A stretch of DNA of 6,440 bases from an uncultured Acinetobacter sp. (GCF_943914805.1 NZ_CALUDM010000158.1:1-6440), one strand, 5' to 3'; positions 1 to 6,074 are shown, counted from the stretch's first letter. Numbers and translations: made by a program. The notes: generated from the sequence alone by a model not told the origin.

Positions 1-110
1 CCTTATTAACTTACTTGGATTATAAAACCAACTTATTTAATATGATTAATTAAATACTTATAAAATACATGCATTTAAAAATAAGTTTAAATTTTAAAAA
101 TAAATGAGTA

Positions 111-139
111 TTGCAATATTTAAAATGAATGTGTTTAAT
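111..139 (+). promoter_or_regulatory. probable sigma-70 promoter of ompW
   Basis: The -35 candidate is TTGCAA at 111-116 (4 of 6 matches to TTGACA). After exactly 17 bp comes the -10 candidate TTTAAT at 134-139 (5 of 6 matches to TATAAT). Transcription would start near 146, giving a leader of about 23 bases that contains the ribosome site AGAGG at 157-161, 7 bases before the ATG at 169. The region is so AT-rich that -10-like hexamers are common, so the support comes mainly from the exact spacing and the position. Confidence 0.45.
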
Positions 140-168
140 GTAATTAATAACAACGTAGAGGCTTTATA

Positions 169-771
169 ATGTTTAAAAATGCTATACTTATTACATTAAT
201 GGGGATTTCATCTACATCGTTTGCACAATGGCAAGTTAAAGTGGGTGCTTCTGCAATTGCACCTACACAAGATACTGCAATATTGGGCGGTGCGGCGGTG
301 GTGAAGGCAGATGATGAATATGCATTTACACCATCTGTAGAATATATTTTTGGGCAAACGCCTTTTTCTGCTGAAGTTCTTTTGGCAACACCAATTAACC
401 ATGATGTGTTATTGGATGGTGAAAAGGCAGTTAAACTTAAACACTTACCACCAACAGTCACGTTTAAATATAACTTTAAAAATTCGACTGGTTTTACGCC
501 GTATATTGGTGTCGGCGGAACCGCATTTATTGCATGGGATGAAGAAACTTCAGGTGACCTTGCAGGTACGAAAGTAAAAGTGAAAGAAGACTTTGGTTTT
601 GCAGGTCAAATTGGCTTTAATTACCAACCTGCTGATGCTAAAAACTGGGGCATTTTCGTTGATGCACGTTATGCTCAACTCAGCCCAGAAGTTGAAGTTA
701 AAGGTGTAACGACGTTTGATTTAGACATCGATCCAATGATTTATACTATTGGCTATAGTTATAAATTCTAA
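169..771 (+). CDS. ompW: OmpW family outer membrane protein
   Basis: This 200-residue protein is predicted to be an eight-stranded outer-membrane beta-barrel of the OmpW family, whose members form small hydrophobic channels. In Acinetobacter, OmpW has been linked to iron homeostasis and colistin binding; that is family knowledge and is not shown here. A signal peptide ends at Ala19 (SFA, then QWQVKVG), so mature protein starts at Gln20. Typical OmpW features follow: an N-terminal strand VKVGASAIAPTQD around residues 23-35, TPYIGVGG at 110-117, and the C-terminal strand DIDPMIYTIGYSYKF (186-200). It ends in Phe, the usual signal for the outer-membrane assembly machinery. The length matches the family. 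The start is fixed by AGAGG at 157-161, 7 bases upstream. The gene is monocistronic: a strong terminator lies 18 bases after the stop codon. Family assignment is fairly sure, although Acinetobacter carries more than one OmpW-like paralogue and this could be a secondary copy. Confidence 0.85.
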   Translation: MFKNAILITLMGISSTSFAQWQVKVGASAIAPTQDTAILGGAAVVKADDEYAFTPSVEYIFGQTPFSAEVLLATPINHDVLLDGEKAVKLKHLPPTVTFKYNFKNSTGFTPYIGVGGTAFIAWDEETSGDLAGTKVKVKEDFGFAGQIGFNYQPADAKNWGIFVDARYAQLSPEVEVKGVTTFDLDIDPMIYTIGYSYKF

Positions 772-789
772 ATCTGAGTCAGAAAGCGG

Positions 790-815
790 AAACTCGGCAA
801 ATATGCCGAGTTTTT
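790..815 (+). terminator. intrinsic terminator of ompW
   Basis: A 10-bp perfect stem, AAACTCGGCA (790-799) with TGCCGAGTTT (804-813), closes an AATA loop and runs into a T-tract at 811-815. It begins 18 bases after the ompW stop codon, which is the expected position and shape for a Rho-independent terminator. Confidence 0.92.
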
Positions 816-850
816 ATGTTCAGTTTGAAAATAAATGAAGTTAAAAGTAT

Positions 851-891
851 TGGATAAACTGATCAAAATTTGATTTTAGAAATGGATAAAC
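851..891. repeat. 13-bp dyad flanked by a 9-bp direct repeat (possible operator)
   Basis: TGGATAAAC occurs at 851-859 and again at 883-891, 32 bp apart (about three helical turns). Between them lies a near-palindrome, ATCAAA (862-867), one base, then TTTGAT (869-874). It sits about 50-90 bp upstream of the probable promoter of the LprI-like gene. It could bind a regulator, but the sequence is AT-rich and chance is not excluded. I see nothing else in the 772-992 spacer besides the ompW terminator and the promoter described separately. Confidence 0.25.
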
Positions 892-940
892 AAAAGACAA
901 ATAAAAAGAACAAAATCGTTACTTTTGGCTGTATCAGTTA

Positions 941-969
941 TTTTCAAATCCAACTAATCTAAGGATAAT
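941..969 (+). promoter_or_regulatory. possible sigma-70 promoter of the LprI-like gene
   Basis: TTTTCA at 941-946 (4 of 6 matches to the -35 consensus) is followed after 17 bp by GATAAT at 964-969 (5 of 6 matches to the -10 consensus). Transcription would begin near 976, only about 17 bases before the ATG at 993. The AAGGA at 961-965, which looks like a ribosome site, would then be part of the promoter and absent from the mRNA. Confidence 0.35.
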
Positions 970-992
970 ATTTTAATAATTTTAAATGCATT

Positions 993-1334
993 ATGAAATC
1001 ATCTCTTTATATTTTCGCTGTTTTAGGCTGTATCTCAACAATATCTCATGCTGCAAGTTTTAATTGTGACAAAGCGCAAACCAAGTCGGAATATGCGATT
1101 TGTGAACATAGAAATTTAAATGATGCAGATGTCAAAATGGCAACGACCTATAATATTATTCGCAAACTTGTGCCAATGGGGACTCGGGGCGTCATTCAAG
1201 ATCAACAAGTCAAATGGCTACAGCTACGAGATCAGTGTCAAGACAATGCCAGTTGTTTGGCCGATGTCTATAAAATGCGTCAGCAAAAACTGGATATTTA
1301 TATGAATCGTGTCTATCAACAAGGCCCATTTTAA
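993..1334 (+). CDS. exported LprI-like (DUF1311) protein, possible lysozyme inhibitor
   Basis: This small secreted protein of 113 residues has a signal peptide ending at Ala20 (SHA, then ASFNC), which suggests a periplasmic location. The mature part fits the LprI N-terminal domain family (DUF1311): CDKAQTKSEYAIC near the start, then the hallmark Gln71-x3-Trp75-x3-Arg79-x2-Cys82 pattern, a further Cys88, and Arg96-x3-Leu100 close to the end. The four mature cysteines (25, 37, 82, 88) probably form two disulfides. The mycobacterial member LprI inhibits lysozyme, but many family members have no tested function, so that role is only a family-based guess. The ATG at 993 is the first in-frame Met after an in-frame stop at 966. 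No clear Shine-Dalgarno precedes it. No terminator hairpin is visible downstream, so its transcript may run into htpG. Confidence 0.78.
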   Translation: MKSSLYIFAVLGCISTISHAASFNCDKAQTKSEYAICEHRNLNDADVKMATTYNIIRKLVPMGTRGVIQDQQVKWLQLRDQCQDNASCLADVYKMRQQKLDIYMNRVYQQGPF

Positions 1335-1352
1335 AAAAATTTAAAATTTCCT

Positions 1353-1380
1353 ATTGAAATATCGTGAACTCACTCCATTT
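1353..1380 (+). promoter_or_regulatory. heat-shock (sigma-32 type) promoter of htpG
   Basis: ATTGAAA at 1353-1359 matches 6 of 7 positions of the sigma-32 -35 consensus CTTGAAA. After 13 bp, CTCCATTT at 1373-1380 matches 7 of 8 positions of the -10 consensus CCCCATNT. The spacing is within the known 11-16 bp range. Transcription would start near 1387, leaving a leader of about 118 bases. htpG belongs to the sigma-32 regulon in E. coli, so both sequence and context agree. Confidence 0.75.
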
Positions 1381-1505
1381 CTAAAGCATTCAAAAATTCT
1401 TTCATCGGTATTTCGAACACTTTTATTTTTTATCGGGTTAAGAAAATCAAACCGAAATGGAAGGATTTTAATAACAAAATTGATATGAATTTAACGGAGT
1501 GATTT

Positions 1506-3446
1506 ATGAGCGAACAAAGCGCACAACAAGGTTCACACAAGCATAGTTTCCAAGCTGAAGTGGCGCAACTTTTACATTTAGTGACGCATTCTCTCTACTC
1601 AAACCCTGAAATTTTCTTACGTGAATTGATCTCTAATGCTTCTGATGCATGTGATAAGTTACGTTTTGAAGGGATTAATCATCCTGACTATTATGAGAAT
1701 GATCCAAATCTTCATGTACGTGTTAGTCTCGATAAAGATGCGAAAACAATCACTATTTCTGACAATGGTATTGGTTTAAGCCAACAAGAAGCGATTGAAA
1801 ATTTAGGTACAATTGCCAAGTCTGGTACCAAAGACTTTATGTCTAAATTATCAGGTGATCAGAAGTCTGATGCACAGTTAATTGGTCAGTTTGGTGTCGG
1901 TTTTTATTCTGGGTTTATTGTTGCGGATAAAATTACCGTTGAATCACGTCGTGCGGGCTTAGCTGCGAGCGAAGGTGTACGTTGGATCAGTGGTGGAACT
2001 GGTGATTTTGAAGTAGAACAAATCAATAAAGATTCACGTGGAACAGATATTATTCTGCATTTACGTGATGATGCTTTAGCTTATTTGGACAGTTATAAAG
2101 TTAAACAGATCATCAATAAATATTCTGATCACATTAGCTTGCCCATTGAAATGCAAAAAGAAGTTTGGCAAGAAGATGAAGTTGTTGAAGGTGAAGAAAG
2201 CAATGCTTCAAATGGCGGTCAATATGTCAAAACTGATGAGTGGGAAGCGATTAACTCTGCAAGCGCACTGTGGACACGCAATAAGAATGAAATTACCGAA
2301 GAGCAATATGTTGAGTTCTATAAGAATTTAACTCATGACTTTGAAGCGCCACTAGCATGGGCACATAACCGTGTCGAAGGTAGCACTGAATATACGCAAT
2401 TGCTTTATATTCCAAGTAAAGCGCCGAGCAATATTTTTACACGTGAAGCAAAAGCAGGCATTAAGCTTTATGTAAAACGTGTATTTATTATGGATGATGC
2501 AGATAATCTGATTCCAAATTATCTTCGTTTTGTACAAGGGATTGTGGATAGCGCAGACCTTCCATTAAACGTAAGCCGTGAGTTATTGCAAGAAAGCCGT
2601 GATGTAAAAACCATTCGTGAAGGGAATACTCGCCGTGTCTTAACAACTTTAGACAGTTTGGCGAAATCTGAAGACGAAGCAGATCAAGAGAAATTCAAAA
2701 CGTTCTATGCTGAATTTGGTTCAGTGATTAAAGAAGGTTTGGGTGAGGATTTTGGAAATCGTGAACGTATTCTAAAATTATTACGTTTTTCTACTTCGAC
2801 GAATGATGATGTTTCGACTTCACTTGAAGCCTATAAAGCACGTATGAAAGAAGGGCAAAAAGCCATCTATTATGTGACTGCGGATAGTTTAACTGCTGCA
2901 AAAAATTCACCACAACTTGAATTGTTCCGTAAGAAAGGCATTGAAGTCTTACTCATGGCAGATCGTGTTGACGAATGGGCAATGGAGTTTGTCAACGAGT
3001 TTGATGGCACACCGATGCAAAACGTTGCCAAAGGTGCTGTTGATCTAGGTGACTTGCAAGATGCTGAAGAGAAAAAGGCTTTAGAAGCTGCTGCTGAACA
3101 ATTTAAGCCTGTGGTTGATAAACTTTCTGATTCATTGAAAGCGAAAACCAAAGAAGTACGTGTAACGACTCGCTTGGTTGATTCTCCTGCATGTTTAGTG
3201 ACAAGTGACGGTGATTTGTCACCTCAATTGATTCGTATGTTGAAACAGGCAGGTCAAGCTGTTCCTGAATCTAAACCGATTCTTGAGATTAACCCTGAGC
3301 ATCCTCTGGTGAAAAAACTCGAAGGTTCAGCGCAATTCGATGATTTGGCCAATGTGATTTTTGATCAAGCTGTGATTGCCGAAGGTGGTTTACCTGATGA
3401 TCCTGCTGAATATATAAAACGCATTAACAACTTATTGCTTAAATAA
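1506..3446 (+). CDS. htpG: molecular chaperone HtpG (bacterial Hsp90)
   Basis: HtpG is the cytosolic Hsp90 homologue, an ATP-driven homodimeric chaperone that remodels client proteins with the DnaK system. At 646 residues it is complete and slightly longer than the E. coli protein (624). The N-terminal GHKL ATPase domain has the RELISNASDACDKLR box with catalytic Glu40 and Mg-binding Asn44, the DNGIGL box at 86-91, the lid region around NLGTIAKSGT (99-108), and GQFGVGFYS at 127-135. The middle domain carries LWTRNKNEIT, HNRVEGSTEYTQLLYIPS and the LPLNVSREL loop with the ATP-sensing Arg358. The C-terminal dimerisation domain ends in RINNLLLK and lacks MEEVD, as expected in bacteria. An acidic, Ser/Asn/Gly-rich linker (EVVEGEESNASNGG) joins the N and middle domains and is part of the extra length. 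GGAG at 1496-1499 lies 6 bases before the ATG and fixes the start. A sigma-32 type promoter lies upstream and a terminator directly downstream. Confidence 0.98.
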   Translation: MSEQSAQQGSHKHSFQAEVAQLLHLVTHSLYSNPEIFLRELISNASDACDKLRFEGINHPDYYENDPNLHVRVSLDKDAKTITISDNGIGLSQQEAIENLGTIAKSGTKDFMSKLSGDQKSDAQLIGQFGVGFYSGFIVADKITVESRRAGLAASEGVRWISGGTGDFEVEQINKDSRGTDIILHLRDDALAYLDSYKVKQIINKYSDHISLPIEMQKEVWQEDEVVEGEESNASNGGQYVKTDEWEAINSASALWTRNKNEITEEQYVEFYKNLTHDFEAPLAWAHNRVEGSTEYTQLLYIPSKAPSNIFTREAKAGIKLYVKRVFIMDDADNLIPNYLRFVQGIVDSADLPLNVSRELLQESRDVKTIREGNTRRVLTTLDSLAKSEDEADQEKFKTFYAEFGSVIKEGLGEDFGNRERILKLLRFSTSTNDDVSTSLEAYKARMKEGQKAIYYVTADSLTAAKNSPQLELFRKKGIEVLLMADRVDEWAMEFVNEFDGTPMQNVAKGAVDLGDLQDAEEKKALEAAAEQFKPVVDKLSDSLKAKTKEVRVTTRLVDSPACLVTSDGDLSPQLIRMLKQAGQAVPESKPILEINPEHPLVKKLEGSAQFDDLANVIFDQAVIAEGGLPDDPAEYIKRINNLLLK

Positions 3447-3461
3447 GTCATTATTTTGATG

Positions 3462-3491
3462 AAAAAGCCTATCTTTAAGATAGGCTTTTTT
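3462..3491. terminator. bidirectional intrinsic terminator between convergent genes
   Basis: A 12-bp perfect stem, AAAAAGCCTATC (3462-3473) with GATAGGCTTTTT (3479-3490), closes a TTTAA loop. It has a T-run on the + strand and an equivalent T-run on the - strand. It starts 15 bases after the htpG stop codon. It would end htpG and could also stop the minus-strand barrel gene, whose stop codon is about 110 bases away. Confidence 0.92.
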
Positions 3492-3519
3492 ATAAATGAA
3501 TAGTGCTTTTATCAACAGC

Positions 3520-3545
3520 AGTGGATAAGTCCAAACTTATCCACA
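3520..3545. repeat. perfect inverted repeat carrying two facing DnaA-box-like sites
   Basis: GTGGATAAGT (3521-3530) and ACTTATCCAC (3535-3544) form a 10-bp perfect inverted repeat with a CCAA spacer. The right arm contains TTATCCACA (3537-3545), a perfect DnaA box. The left arm, read on the other strand, is TTATCCACT (3520-3528), which matches 8 of 9 positions. No T-run follows on either strand, so it is unlikely to be a terminator. It lies between the stop codons of two convergent genes, where no promoter is needed. Binding by DnaA is inferred from the motif only. Confidence 0.6.
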
Positions 3546-3599
3546 ATCACTATGCGTTTATACATGTTTTCTAATATTTATTGTTCTGATAAGCTGCTT

Positions 3600-4745
3600 T
3601 TAGAATAATGCTTCTAAACGAATCAAAGCCCTTGGATAATGACCACGGTCTTCACGATGATCGTTAAAATAGTTTAAATCGCCTTGTACAAAAAACCATT
3701 CTCGCAATACAGGTTGACGCCAAGAAACAAAAGGCCCCCAACTGTTGAGCCTCAAATCACTCTCATTATAATAACCACCCGTGTAGATGCCATAGTTAAA
3801 ACGATTGCCTTTAAAAAATTGGTGCTGACGGTAAGTACGATTGTTCCAAGTTAAATCATCATCTTGTTCATCGGCATAGGTCACATTGAACTGGTTGGAA
3901 AGAAATGGTTGATTTGGACGTGCATGGGTCAATTCTAAGTTGGTTCTAAGGTAATTTTTACTGTCGATACCATAGCGATAAATTTGCTCGGCGTGGAAGT
4001 AGAAATCATCCTTTAAATCCCAATTTTTTTCAGCTTTGAGACGGGCATAAATATCGCTACCAGAACGAATACCTAAGTCGGCATCAACATCAAAAGGTAG
4101 TTTTTTGGACGCTTGTGACCAGCGTAATGCAATCGAGCTGTTGTCGTCTCGAGCACTTTTACCATTAAATTTTTTATCAGGGTCAGCTTCAGCATTTAGA
4201 TTGCTAATGGCAATATTATTTTCATTTTCATCATCTAAAGAGTCGTCACCAAAAACTACGCTTAGGCGATTTTCCAGAGTTGGTAATTTGATTCTGCCTC
4301 GAATACGCGGGCTGATATCATAACCATCGTGTTCATCCCAACGGTTATCGACTAAAACCCGTAATGTTGCTGTAGCAGGTTTTTTCGGATCGGCTTCTCC
4401 AAACCAACTATCCATTTTATTTGCAGTACGATCTACCCAATTGCGGATACTTTTTTGCTTTTGATCCGTCCATGTTTGGTCTTCAGTGGCTTCCGTTGGC
4501 GGAACAATATCTTCATCAGATTCGTTGGGGAAAACTGTTGGCGTTGCATCGACAGCGCGTGGAATATAATTGAGCCAACCTTTTTCGCCTTCTTCAACAG
4601 AATATAACGATTCGGATTGCTGAGCCGTTGCATCTGCAAGGCTACTCACTGTTTCAGCAGAGACTGAATTTCCATAAAAACCTCCCAATATAAAAAGATA
4701 GGGAACTGCTGAAAGGATCGAATTTAAGTTTTTTGTCATTTTCAC
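3600..4745 (-). CDS. predicted outer-membrane beta-barrel protein, function unknown
   Basis: This 381-residue protein is not one I can name; it resembles conserved hypothetical proteins of Acinetobacter and related gammaproteobacteria. A signal peptide ends at Ala30 (SVSA, then ETVSS). Residues 31 to about 125 are polar, acidic and low in predicted strand, ending in a RNWVDRTANKMDSWFG segment that looks helical and amphipathic. From about residue 125 the sequence changes to alternating aromatic and charged strands (TLRVLVDNRW, SPRIRGRIKLP, RLSVVFGDDSLDDE, DDLTWNN, REWFFVQGDLNYFNDH). It closes with RALIRLEALF, a typical C-terminal barrel strand ending in Phe. I infer a periplasmic N-terminal part followed by a barrel. 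The longest reading uses a GTG start at 4745, with AGAGA 8 bases before it. An ATG two codons later (4739) is possible but would sit 14 bases from that site. It converges on htpG and diverges from the 4983-5900 gene. Confidence 0.75.
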   Translation of the reverse strand: MKMTKNLNSILSAVPYLFILGGFYGNSVSAETVSSLADATAQQSESLYSVEEGEKGWLNYIPRAVDATPTVFPNESDEDIVPPTEATEDQTWTDQKQKSIRNWVDRTANKMDSWFGEADPKKPATATLRVLVDNRWDEHDGYDISPRIRGRIKLPTLENRLSVVFGDDSLDDENENNIAISNLNAEADPDKKFNGKSARDDNSSIALRWSQASKKLPFDVDADLGIRSGSDIYARLKAEKNWDLKDDFYFHAEQIYRYGIDSKNYLRTNLELTHARPNQPFLSNQFNVTYADEQDDDLTWNNRTYRQHQFFKGNRFNYGIYTGGYYNESDLRLNSWGPFVSWRQPVLREWFFVQGDLNYFNDHREDRGHYPRALIRLEALF

Positions 4746-4789
4746 TTTTTCTATCTCTTTAAGTTTATGAATTCTTAGTCTTCAATATC

Positions 4790-4819
4790 ACTATGCCTTA
4801 AAGAAACAGTAAATTTCAA
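4790..4819 (-). promoter_or_regulatory. possible promoter of the minus-strand barrel gene
   Basis: Read on the minus strand, TTGAAA (4819 to 4814; 5 of 6 matches to the -35 consensus) is followed after 18 bp by CATAGT (4795 to 4790; 4 of 6 matches to the -10 consensus). Transcription would begin near 4783, about 38 bases before the GTG start. The weak -10 keeps confidence low. Confidence 0.35.
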
Positions 4820-4827
4820 TCTATTCA

Positions 4828-4875
4828 TTGTGCTAAATATAAAATCTGTTCAAAATGCTTAAAATAGAAGCACAA
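4828..4875. repeat. inverted repeats in the divergent intergenic region
   Basis: TTGTGCT (4828-4834) is mirrored by AGCACAA (4869-4875), a 7-bp inverted repeat with a 34-bp gap. A shorter repeat, TGCTT (4856-4860) with AAGCA (4868-4872), overlaps its right arm. A third, ATGTT (4893-4897) with AACAT (4905-4909), lies nearby around the palindrome TTGATCAA (4899-4906). They sit between two divergent envelope genes and could be regulator sites for both. No known operator is recognised, and AT-richness makes chance matches likely. Apart from a minus-strand promoter candidate, nothing else is evident in 4746-4982. Confidence 0.25.
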
Positions 4876-4982
4876 CATGATTTATTTATAAGATGTTATT
4901 GATCAACATAAGCTAAGTTAAGTTGTGATTTAAAATGATGAATGCTTATAAGTATCAGTATAAATCGTCGCAGGAAAACAAG

Positions 4983-5900
4983 ATGAAGCAGAAAACTTTA
5001 CTACAAATCTTACTACAAAATGCTCCGATTCAATCTTTCATATTGGTAGCGAGTATTCTATTGTCGCCATCTTTATTTGCTGAGCAAAGTTTATTATCTC
5101 GAACAGTGAAAGCTCAATCAAATCCAACAATTATTGTTAAAAATCTAAATTACAAAACGATTTTTATGCAATTTCATCAAAAAGATATTCGTTATTTAAA
5201 AATGAATAATGTATCGATGGATGAAGCGGTTGGGCTAAAAGGTACTGAGGGGAATGTCGATTATGCAGTATTTAATCCTGTGCAAAGCTATCAAAACTTA
5301 CAAGGTGAGAAACGTTTTATTGTCCGTTTAGAAATTTTTGGGCAAGACAATGGTGAAATTAATACAGGGCATCCTGCTCGACCAAAAGTAGAACTTTATT
5401 TATTTAAAAGACTCAGCAATGGACAATATCAATTACTCAGTCGCTCTCGCCCTGATCTTGATATTTCAGGCAGTTGGGGAGATTCACATTTACAAGCTGA
5501 AGATTTTCAAAAAATTCACCGTGTGGGTAAAGATCAAATGGGGCTGATTTATTCAGGTGGGTACACTTCAACGGGATCTCATTCTGAATTTTCATCGTTA
5601 ATTGTATTGAACGAACAAGGCTGGATTGAGGAATATCCATTTGGTATTTCTGAAAATAATTCAGGTGCTTATGAAAATGATGATCCTAAATTGGCGGGTT
5701 TTTCTAAGGAATATCAATTGAAGGCTGATTCCACAGCCCCAAGTTTGTATCCGATCCAAGTGACTTATTCAAGCTATGGCAACATGGATTGGCGTGATCA
5801 TTTTCCTAAGAATGGAAGTACAGAATTGTTGAAATTTAATGATAAGAAAAATTGTTATATCGATCAAAAGGGTAAATGTAATACGTATTTTGATGACTAA
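4983..5900 (+). CDS. exported protein of unknown function
   Basis: I do not recognise this protein. Starting at the ATG at 4983 it has 305 residues and a clear signal peptide: MKQK, then a long hydrophobic stretch (SFILVASILLSP) ending at SLFA, with EQSLL at the mature N-terminus. The body is polar and looks strand-rich (RFIVRLEIFGQ, KVELYLFKRL, MGLIYSGGYTSTGSHSEFSSLIVL). Two cysteines near the end (291 and 299, C-x7-C) could form a disulfide loop, which fits a periplasmic or secreted location. No membrane helices follow the signal peptide. The reading frame continues upstream to an ATG at 4935, but those 16 polar residues would precede the signal peptide. AGGA at 4972-4975 lies 7 bases before 4983, which decides the start. 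It is divergent from the barrel gene, so the two may share control; a joint function is only a possibility. No convincing terminator follows. Confidence 0.75.
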   Translation: MKQKTLLQILLQNAPIQSFILVASILLSPSLFAEQSLLSRTVKAQSNPTIIVKNLNYKTIFMQFHQKDIRYLKMNNVSMDEAVGLKGTEGNVDYAVFNPVQSYQNLQGEKRFIVRLEIFGQDNGEINTGHPARPKVELYLFKRLSNGQYQLLSRSRPDLDISGSWGDSHLQAEDFQKIHRVGKDQMGLIYSGGYTSTGSHSEFSSLIVLNEQGWIEEYPFGISENNSGAYENDDPKLAGFSKEYQLKADSTAPSLYPIQVTYSSYGNMDWRDHFPKNGSTELLKFNDKKNCYIDQKGKCNTYFDD

Positions 5901-6020
5901 ACGACATGATTGATCGTCATGAATTACAGTTTTTTGTTGGGCGATCGAATTGAACTGTGAGTGATTTCTTGTAGCATTATGTATGATTAATTTGTTTAAA
6001 TTTTAATCAGACAATAAAAG

Positions 6021-6050
6021 TCCTATATTTGTAATAGGATGGAGTTTCCT
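6021..6050 (+). other. small alternative hairpins in the dodecin leader
   Basis: TCCTAT (6021-6026) pairs perfectly with ATAGGA (6034-6039) around a 7-base loop. The AGGA of that right arm (6036-6039) could instead pair with TCCT at 6047-6050. The two pairings exclude each other. The element lies 25-54 bases before the dodecin start. It is too short to call a regulator and could be chance. Confidence 0.25.
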
Positions 6051-6074
6051 TTTATAAAAAATCGAGTGCGTCAC

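Noticed and set aside
144..461. Antisense open frame over ompW
   Set aside because: It is opposite a clear OmpW gene with signal peptide and family motifs, and shows no start signals of its own.
1020..1034. Lipoprotein cleavage site (VLGC) in the LprI-like protein
   Set aside because: Cys13 is too close to the N-terminus for a usual lipobox, and a normal signal-peptidase I site (SHA, then A) follows at residue 20.
2870..3151. Antisense open frame within htpG
   Set aside because: It has no ribosome site or recognisable domain, and it lies opposite a fully conserved coding sequence; it is a shadow frame.
3520..3545. Inverted repeat considered as a second terminator
   Set aside because: Neither side is followed by a T-run, and a strong terminator already lies at 3462-3491.
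3520..3545. Replication origin suggested by the DnaA boxes
   Set aside because: There are only two or three boxes, no AT-rich unwinding repeats, and no dnaA, dnaN or rep gene in the window.
4105..4323. Plus-strand open frame inside the barrel gene
   Set aside because: It is a shadow frame of the minus-strand gene and shows no recognisable protein features.
4935..4982. Longer start (ATGATG at 4935) for the 305-residue exported protein
   Set aside because: It has no ribosome site and would put 16 polar residues before a normal signal peptide. AGGA at 4972-4975 is correctly spaced for the ATG at 4983.
5893..5935. Possible terminator after the exported-protein gene
   Set aside because: The stem CATGA/TCATG (5905-5909 with 5917-5921) has only 5 bp, and the T-run at 5930-5935 is separated from it by 8 bases.
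6039..6074. Longer start (ATG at 6039) for dodecin
   Set aside because: The dodecin family begins at MAIAKVVEV. The extra 12 residues have no family counterpart, and no ribosome site precedes 6039.
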